A DNA stretch of 64,000 nt, from assembly GCA_020848545.1 (NCBI GenBank), contig JADLHZ010000025.1, forward strand, positions 81,145-145,144, given 5' to 3'. A program made the position numbers and the translations under genes. The stretch's first letter is position 1, and every line of letters begins with the position of its first letter. Below the pieces are notes generated by a model. That model did not search any database. It had not been told where the DNA came from and was given only the letters and a program-made list of their open reading frames with translations. The DNA is from Deltaproteobacteria bacterium (GTDB taxonomy: Bacteria > Myxococcota > JADLHZ01). Of the stretch, positions 57,587 to 64,000 are shown one piece after another.

Positions 57587-59395
57587 TCAGGACCGGCCGA
57601 AGCCGAAGCGCACGCGCGCGGGATACGAAAAGAACTCGGCGACGTGGCCCGCGCGAATCCGTTCCTGCTGTTGCTGCCAGAAGTCCGGCGTCAAAAGGTC
57701 GGGGTGCTCCTCGCGAAACATTTGTCGCTCGGCGTCGTCGTGGAACATGAAGGTCACGAACTCTTCCGGGAACAGATCCTGCGGCCCGACGCTGAACCAG
57801 GGCTCGGCCTTCATCTCGTCGTCGGTGTGGGTCGTCGGCGGCAGGCGGCGGAAGTTGAAGTCGGTGAGTGGGCCCATCTCGTCGTAGTCGTAGCAGACGA
57901 CGCGGCCGTAGCGGGTGACGCCGAAGTTCTTAATCAGGAGATCGCCGGGAAAAATATTCGCGATCGCCAGCTCGCGCAGACAGAAGCCGTACTGGCGGAT
58001 GATCAGCCGCTTCTTCGCCGGATCCAGATCGACGAGGTGCAGGTCCAAGGGCGCCATCCGCCGCTCGAGGTAGAGGTGCTTCACGACGAGCTGATCGCCG
58101 ACGATCTTGAACGAAGACGGCGCCAGCCGCTTCATCTCTGCGATGAGCGCCGGCGAAAATCGCGTCCGTGGAAAAGCGACGTCCGAATACTCGAGCGTGT
58201 CGGCCATGCGCCCGACGCGGTCGTGCTGCTTGACCCAGAGGTACTTCTCCAGCACCGCCTCGCGCGTCGTGTCCTTCGGCGCGTCGAAGTGATCGCGGAT
58301 GATCTTGAAGACGTACGGAAACGACGGCAGGGTGAAGACGAGCATCACCATGCCGCGCACGCCCGGCGCGATGACGAAGCTGTCGCTCGAGTTCGACAAG
58401 TGGTGCTGAAAGTCGCGATAAAAGAGCGTCTTTCCCTGCTTCTGCAGGCCGAGCAGCGTGTACAGCTCGGCCTTCGGCTTTCGCGGCATCAGCGCTTGGA
58501 GGAAGGTGACGTACGCCGCCGGCACCTCCATGTCGACCATGAAGTACGAGCGCGCGAGGCTGAACACGCCGGCGATGTGCGCGGGCTCCAAGAGGAGCGT
58601 GTCGAGGTAGAGCGCGCCGGCGTCGTTCTTCAGGATCGGCACGACGAACGGGATCTCACGGTTGCCGTTGAGCACGCGCCCGACGAGGTAGCCGGCGCGG
58701 TTTCGGTAGAAGAGCGAGCCGAGCGTTTGGATCTGGAAGTTCGCGTGCAGCGTGTAGTCGTTGCGCGCGCTCGGCTCGGTGTAGCGCTCGACGAAGGCGG
58801 CGACCACGCGCTTGAGGTCGCGTTCGAGATCGTGGAAGCGACCTTTGATCCCGTAGTCGAGCACGATCTTGCGCAGCACGCGCTGCAGCGTCGCGCGGGT
58901 CGGGTAGTAGCAGCGGTACGCGCGCTCCGTGCCCTGCAAGTGCTCGGTCGAGATCGCCGGGCGAAAGAAGATGAAGCGGTTGTGAAAGTAGCGCCGGCGC
59001 AGCACGCGAGTGGCCACCGAGTTGTAGAAGGTCTCGGCGCACTCGGGCTGCAGGTGCTCGTAGAGCAGGCCCATGTAAGCGTGCTTGATCTCGGGCCAGA
59101 GCGAGTCGTCGCCTGACGCCGGCAAGCGCCGCTCGAGCAGGGCGACCGCTTCGTCCACGCGCCGCGCGTACATCGGAATGCGATCGCGGTGGGCGACGAT
59201 CACTTCCGCCCACGCGCCTCGCTCGAAGCGTTCCTTGGCGGCGACCGCCACCGCGCGAAAGATCCGATAGTGGCGGTTGAAGCCCTTCAAGATCGCGCGG
59301 GCGATCGTCGCGACCAGCTTCTGGCGCGCCTGGCCCGTGCGCTTCTTCTTGGCTTTCGTCGAGCGCTTGCGGCGGACGAGGGTCTGAATCGGCAC
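57587..59395 (-). CDS. aceK: Isocitrate dehydrogenase kinase/phosphatase AceK
   Basis: 602 residues from GTG 59395 (E. coli AceK has 578). After a basic N-terminal stretch of about 30 residues it follows AceK throughout: ILKGFNRHYRIFRAVAVAAK, RYFHNRFIFFRPAISTEHLQ, then the nucleotide-binding segment VIAPGVRGMVMLVFTLPSFP (about 338-357), FKIIRDHFDAPKDTTRE, VKHLYLERRMAPLDLHL and VCYDYDEMGPLTDFNF. AceK phosphorylates and dephosphorylates isocitrate dehydrogenase, directing flux to the glyoxylate bypass. No aceA or aceB is adjacent, unlike the enterobacterial operon. It is divergent from the TPR gene by 49 bp. Confidence 0.95.
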   Translation of the reverse strand: MPIQTLVRRKRSTKAKKKRTGQARQKLVATIARAILKGFNRHYRIFRAVAVAAKERFERGAWAEVIVAHRDRIPMYARRVDEAVALLERRLPASGDDSLWPEIKHAYMGLLYEHLQPECAETFYNSVATRVLRRRYFHNRFIFFRPAISTEHLQGTERAYRCYYPTRATLQRVLRKIVLDYGIKGRFHDLERDLKRVVAAFVERYTEPSARNDYTLHANFQIQTLGSLFYRNRAGYLVGRVLNGNREIPFVVPILKNDAGALYLDTLLLEPAHIAGVFSLARSYFMVDMEVPAAYVTFLQALMPRKPKAELYTLLGLQKQGKTLFYRDFQHHLSNSSDSFVIAPGVRGMVMLVFTLPSFPYVFKIIRDHFDAPKDTTREAVLEKYLWVKQHDRVGRMADTLEYSDVAFPRTRFSPALIAEMKRLAPSSFKIVGDQLVVKHLYLERRMAPLDLHLVDLDPAKKRLIIRQYGFCLRELAIANIFPGDLLIKNFGVTRYGRVVCYDYDEMGPLTDFNFRRLPPTTHTDDEMKAEPWFSVGPQDLFPEEFVTFMFHDDAERQMFREEHPDLLTPDFWQQQQERIRAGHVAEFFSYPARVRFGFGRS

Positions 59396-59429
59396 GAAAG
59401 CGGCATTAGCGCCTTCCGGTCCGAGCGGC

Positions 59430-59435
59430 TACACT
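59430..59435 (+). promoter_or_regulatory. Putative -10 box (TACACT) of a near-leaderless transcript
   Basis: TACACT ends 9 nt before the ATG at 59445, with no Shine-Dalgarno sequence. Confidence 0.35.
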
Positions 59436-59444
59436 CGTCCTTCG

Positions 59445-60098
59445 ATGCGAGCAGAAAAACGCGTCAAGCCTTCAAAGAACAAGAGCGACGTCGCCCTCGA
59501 CCTCGAGCGCGCCGAGCAAGCGCGCGGCCAGGGCGCGTGGCGGCGTGCGATCACGGCGTACGAGCACGCCCTCGTGGAAGCGCCGCACCGCGCCGACGTG
59601 CGCCTGCGCATCGCCGACCTCTACGCGGCGCACGGGGAAAAGAAGCTCGCGCACGTGGCGTACTTGCGCGCGGCCGAGAGCTTCGCCGCGCAGGGCTTCA
59701 GCGAGCGCGCGCTCGGCGTGTATTTGGCGGCCGCTCGCCGAGCTCCAAAGGACGCCGAGGTGTGGAAGCGCGCCGCGGCCATCGAGATCGCACGCGGGCA
59801 CAAAGGCGACGGCGCCAGGATGCTGCTGACCAGCGCGCGCCTGTCGTTGCGCGCTCGCAAAGACGAGGAGGCCGCGATGCTCCTGCGCCGCGCGTTCTCG
59901 CTCGAGCCTTTTCATCTCGACACCTCGCTCCTCCTGGCCCGCGCGCTCGTCCGCATCGGCCGGCGCGACGAGGCGCGATCGTTGCTGGTCCGGTTGGCGC
60001 TGGAGAAGCACGGCGCGGCCCTCCGCCGGGTGCAGTGGGCGCTCGTGCGCTGCGCACCGAGCCCGCGGAGTCTGTGGCAGCTCGTGCGCGGGGCGTGA
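59445..60098 (+). CDS. Cytoplasmic TPR protein
   Basis: 217 residues with no signal peptide. A basic start (MRAEKRVKPSKNKS) is followed by about five TPR units: RAEQARGQGAWRRAITAYEH (about 22-41), HRADVRLRIADLYAAHGEKK, FSERALGVYLAAARRAPKDA, RLSLRARKDEEAAMLLRRAF and TSLLLARALVRIGRRDEARS. The protein is very Arg/Ala-rich. TPRs form protein-protein interfaces; no partner is indicated by the neighbours. A short gap precedes the small acidic protein gene, which may be co-transcribed. Confidence 0.75.
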   Translation: MRAEKRVKPSKNKSDVALDLERAEQARGQGAWRRAITAYEHALVEAPHRADVRLRIADLYAAHGEKKLAHVAYLRAAESFAAQGFSERALGVYLAAARRAPKDAEVWKRAAAIEIARGHKGDGARMLLTSARLSLRARKDEEAAMLLRRAFSLEPFHLDTSLLLARALVRIGRRDEARSLLVRLALEKHGAALRRVQWALVRCAPSPRSLWQLVRGA

Positions 60099-60141
60099 CG
60101 GATATATTGCGATTTTTTGCGGCATGAACGAGGAGCATCTC

Positions 60142-60378
60142 ATGGCGAGCCACGATCAAGACGACGCGTTCGACGAGAAGACCCAAGTGACCGGCGGCCT
60201 GCGCACGCTCGACGACTTCGTGCTGTTCACGCAGCTCGTGAAGCAGGGCAAGCAGGACGAGGCGCTGTTCAAGTTCCAGCTCACCGACGATCGGATGAAG
60301 ACGGAGCTCCGCGCGTGGGACGAGCGGCTGCGCGACCCGAAGCTCGCCGCTGAGTTCGACCGGAAGATGCGTTCGTAG
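60142..60378 (+). CDS. Small acidic hypothetical protein upstream of the str operon
   Basis: 78 residues from ATG 60142, favoured over the ATG at 60124 because GAGGAG lies 7 nt upstream. The sequence (MASHDQDDAFDEKTQVTGGL, then LDDFVLFTQLVKQGKQDEAL) is soluble and charged, with an amphipathic helical body. The DEKTQVTGGL segment resembles a short FHA-type phosphothreonine peptide (TQxT), as seen in small phospho-signalling substrates, but that is speculation. It lies 16 nt upstream of no other gene on this strand and is about 100 bp before the str-operon promoter. Confidence 0.55.
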   Translation: MASHDQDDAFDEKTQVTGGLRTLDDFVLFTQLVKQGKQDEALFKFQLTDDRMKTELRAWDERLRDPKLAAEFDRKMRS

Positions 60379-60478
60379 CCGTCAAGCGCGCGACGCGTGG
60401 GGCGTTGCACCTTGCGCAGGCGATGAGCTCCGCGGTGAAAGGCAGTCGCGTCACGCGGTTTCTTCTTGGCTGCGTCCC

Positions 60479-60505
60479 TTGACACATCGATCCGAGCCCT
60501 ATAAA
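60479..60505 (+). promoter_or_regulatory. Promoter of the str operon
   Basis: TTGACA (60479-60484) and TATAAA (60500-60505) are separated by 15 bp, the only near-consensus pair seen on the plus strand in this window. It gives a leader of about 70 nt before rpsL, containing a hairpin at 60517-60534. Confidence 0.6.
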
Positions 60506-60516
60506 GCCGGCCGCCT

Positions 60517-60534
60517 CCAACGGGGTGCCGTTGG
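60517..60534 (+). promoter_or_regulatory. Hairpin in the rpsL leader
   Basis: CCAACGG (60517-60523) pairs perfectly with CCGTTGG (60528-60534) around a GGTG loop. It sits just after the likely transcription start and could affect mRNA stability or leader control. Confidence 0.5.
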
Positions 60535-60582
60535 TCTGTGCGTTGGGTACGTGTAACCAAAAAGAGCTCGTAGAAGAGGCCT

Positions 60583-60951
60583 ATGCCGACGATCAATCAG
60601 CTAGTGAAGCAAGGGCGCGACAAGACACTGTGGAAGACGTCGTCGCCCGCCTTGAAGCGCAGCCCGCAAAAGCGCGGCGTCTGCGTTCGCGTTTATACTT
60701 CGACCCCGAAGAAGCCGAACTCGGCGCTGCGCAAGGTCGCGCGCGTGCGGCTGACGAACGGCATGGAAGTGACGTCGTACATCCCGGGCGAAGGCCATAA
60801 CCTGCAAGAGCACTCGGTCGTCCTCATCCGCGGTGGCCGCGTGAAGGATCTGCCCGGCGTTCGCTATCACATCGTCCGCGGCACGCTCGACTCGGTCGGC
60901 GTTGCGAAGCGCAAGCAAGGCCGTTCGAAGTACGGCGCGAAGAAGGGTTAA
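60583..60951 (+). CDS. rpsL: 30S ribosomal protein S12
   Basis: 122 residues, full length. [14 protein letters not shown] and [17 protein letters not shown] (K43-K44 by precursor numbering, the wild-type streptomycin-sensitive form) are characteristic, as is [16 protein letters not shown] with the Asp that is methylthiolated in other bacteria. S12 sits at the decoding centre of the small subunit. GAAGAGG lies 5 nt before the ATG. It is first in the conserved rpsL-rpsG-fusA-tuf operon; rpoBC, often upstream, is not in this position here. Confidence 0.98.
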   Translation: MPTINQLVKQGRDKTLWKTSSPALKRSPQKRGVCVRVYTSTPKKPNSALRKVARVRLTNGMEVTSYIPGEGHNLQEHSVVLIRGGRVKDLPGVRYHIVRGTLDSVGVAKRKQGRSKYGAKKG

Positions 60952-60957
60952 TCGACC

Positions 60958-61428
60958 ATGCCACGTCGTAGAGAAGTACCGAAGCGCAAGATCCTCCCCG
61001 ACCCGAAGTTCAGCGACCGCCTCGTCGCCAAGATGATCAACGTCATCATGATCGGCGGCAAGAAGGGCACCGCTGAGCGCATCCTTTATGGCGCGTTCGA
61101 GTCGATCGAGTCGAAGATCAAGGACGATCCGCTCAAGCTGTTCAAGAAGGCGCTCGACAACGTCAAGCCGGTGCTCGAAGTGAAGAGCCGCCGCGTCGGT
61201 GGCGCGTCGTATCAAGTTCCGGTCGAAGTGCGTCCGGAGCGCAGGACAGCCCTCGCGATGCGTTGGCTCTGCGAGAACGCCTCGGCGCGCGGCGAACGCT
61301 CATTCGTCGAGCAGCTCGCCGGCGAATTGATGGACGCGGCGAACAACCGCGGCGGCGCCGTCAAGAAGCGCGACGACGTGCACAAGATGGCGGAAGCCAA
61401 CAAGGCCTTCGCGCACTACCGTTGGTAA
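60958..61428 (+). CDS. rpsG: 30S ribosomal protein S7
   Basis: 156 residues, normal length. [60 protein letters not shown] and [20 protein letters not shown] match S7 throughout. It binds the 3' major domain of 16S rRNA and starts head assembly. It starts 6 nt after rpsL. A 123-bp palindromic element lies between this gene and fusA, an unusually large gap for this operon. Confidence 0.98.
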   Translation: MPRRREVPKRKILPDPKFSDRLVAKMINVIMIGGKKGTAERILYGAFESIESKIKDDPLKLFKKALDNVKPVLEVKSRRVGGASYQVPVEVRPERRTALAMRWLCENASARGERSFVEQLAGELMDAANNRGGAVKKRDDVHKMAEANKAFAHYRW

Positions 61429-61450
61429 TCCTCGGGTACGGCCACGGCTT

Positions 61451-61573
61451 CCAAAATCGGGAGACGGGGTCGTATGCAAGGCGTGAGGAGAGAGCAGCGC
61501 AGGCGTAGCGGAGCTACGTCGAGCAGCGCAGCGACGAAGCAACGAAGCAGACGGCCCCGTATCACGATTTTGG
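61451..61573. repeat. Nested 123-bp palindromic element between rpsG and fusA
   Basis: Outer arms 61451-61473 and 61551-61573 are complementary at 20 of 23 positions. A perfect central hairpin CGTAGC-GGA-GCTACG (61504-61518) shares nearly the same centre. The flanks are purine-rich, with GAGCAGCGCAG repeated directly at 61492 and 61521. The structure resembles a dispersed extragenic palindromic repeat, inserted in an otherwise tightly packed operon. Confidence 0.7.
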
Positions 61574-61598
61574 TCTTTGAAAAGTTTGAGTTCGAACG

Positions 61599-63698
<2,100 letters not shown>

Positions 63699-63783
63699 CG
63701 GGTCCAAACAAAGATCATGGTTTGTAAGAGGCGCTCGCGGTGGTGCGGCGCTTCAGAGGTCGGTTTGTCGTTAGGGAGACTTT

Positions 63784-63800
63784 GCCTTTCTAAGAAAGGC
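63784..63800 (+). promoter_or_regulatory. Hairpin next to the tuf ribosome-binding site
   Basis: GCCTTTC (63784-63790) pairs with GAAAGGC (63794-63800) around TAA, immediately before AGCGGAG, the Shine-Dalgarno region of tuf. It could modulate tuf translation or act as a processing site between fusA and tuf. Confidence 0.5.
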
Positions 63801-63816
63801 AGCGGAGCTGCACAAT

Positions 63817-64000
63817 ATGTCGAAAGAAAAATTTGCTCGTACGAAGCCTCACGTCAACGTTGGAACCATCGGCCACGTCGATCACGGTAAGACGTCGTTG
63901 ACCGCCGCGATCACGAAAGTGTCGGCGGATCGCAAGATGGCGCAGTTCATGGCCTACGACGCGATCGACAAAGCGCCGGAAGAGCGCGAGCGCGGCATCA
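63817..64000 (+). CDS. tuf: Elongation factor Tu, 3' end outside window
   Basis: 61 residues visible from ATG 63817: [20 protein letters not shown], then [15 protein letters not shown] (G1) and [14 protein letters not shown] leading into the G2 loop. This is the unmistakable start of EF-Tu, which delivers aminoacyl-tRNA to the ribosome. The gene continues beyond the window edge. It follows fusA by 118 bp, with AGCGGAG 9 nt before the ATG. Confidence 0.97.
   Translation, partial: MSKEKFARTKPHVNVGTIGHVDHGKTSLTAAITKVSADRKMAQFMAYDAIDKAPEERERGI

Noticed and set aside
60379..60582. Possible additional small gene in the rpsL leader region
   Set aside because: No convincing frame; the region is explained by a promoter, a hairpin and the rpsL ribosome-binding site.
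61451..61573. Palindromic element considered as a tRNA or insertion-sequence end
   Set aside because: It has no tRNA cloverleaf features, no CCA end, no transposase gene and no target-site duplication that I could see.

Overview
The window is a GC-rich bacterial chromosome segment that most resembles a member of the Myxococcota (myxobacterial, former Deltaproteobacteria). The grounds are a MYXO-CTERM-like C-terminal sorting tail (protein at 53690-56662), an AgmX/PglI-type C-terminal domain (24094-25911), a DUF1592/DUF1552 pair with an unusual CxxxxCH lipoprotein, many small lipoproteins and outer-membrane proteins, and a RegB/RegA-type two-component pair. No rRNA, tRNA, CRISPR array, insertion sequence or prophage was seen. 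The right end is the conserved str operon (rpsL-rpsG-fusA-tuf), cut by the window edge inside tuf.

Layout. 1-4260: a murein endopeptidase-like enzyme (5' end outside the window), a membrane protein, a TonB-like protein, a YkgJ-type cysteine-cluster protein and queG. 8824-4286 (minus): a class A penicillin-binding protein operon with a coiled-coil protein and a membrane protein. 8956-10927: a small lipoprotein and a PAP2 phosphatase converge on a NarL-type sensor kinase. 9755-15552: a divergent locus, with a CxxxxCH lipoprotein, a beta-barrel protein and the kinase on one side and a DUF1592-DUF1552 pair on the other. 15613-20465 (minus): an unknown protein, a phosphohexomutase, a frameshifted beta-barrel protein and a lipoprotein. 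20573-27562: HEAT-cyclophilin, ArsR-controlled quinone oxidoreductase, BlaI plus a BlaR1-AgmX fusion, and a damaged acyl-CoA dehydrogenase-GNAT fusion. 27746-31972: RegB/RegA facing a redoxin/lipoprotein/beta-barrel operon. 32217-40421: START protein, leucine-rich-repeat protein, peptidoglycan-binding protein, rRNA methyltransferase and a 1602-residue internally duplicated LysM membrane protein. 40423-45664: J-domain/TPR protein divergent from an FtsB-diguanylate cyclase-PhoH operon. 45688-47252 (minus): a terpenoid-synthase-like protein and a copper-monooxygenase-like lipoprotein. 47460-57536: TonB/TolA-like protein, two large beta-helix surface proteins, ligA and small lipoproteins. 57587-64000: aceK, a TPR protein, a small acidic protein and the str operon.

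Three themes recur. First, many first-of-transcript genes have a -10-like TAnnnT hexamer only 5-10 nt before the start codon and no Shine-Dalgarno sequence, while operon-internal genes often do have one; this suggests widespread leaderless or near-leaderless mRNAs. Second, three small genes, and perhaps a fourth larger one, read correctly only if one base is skipped. That could be assembly error, pseudogene formation or recoding. Third, local repressors (ArsR at 23602 and BlaI at 23703) sit beside clear palindromic operators whose placement predicts autoregulation.

The best candidates for undescribed biology are the duplicated LysM membrane protein, the BlaI/BlaR1-AgmX sensor unit, and the compact divergent promoter of the DUF1592/DUF1552 locus. 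All functional calls rest on reading motifs by eye; no database search was possible.
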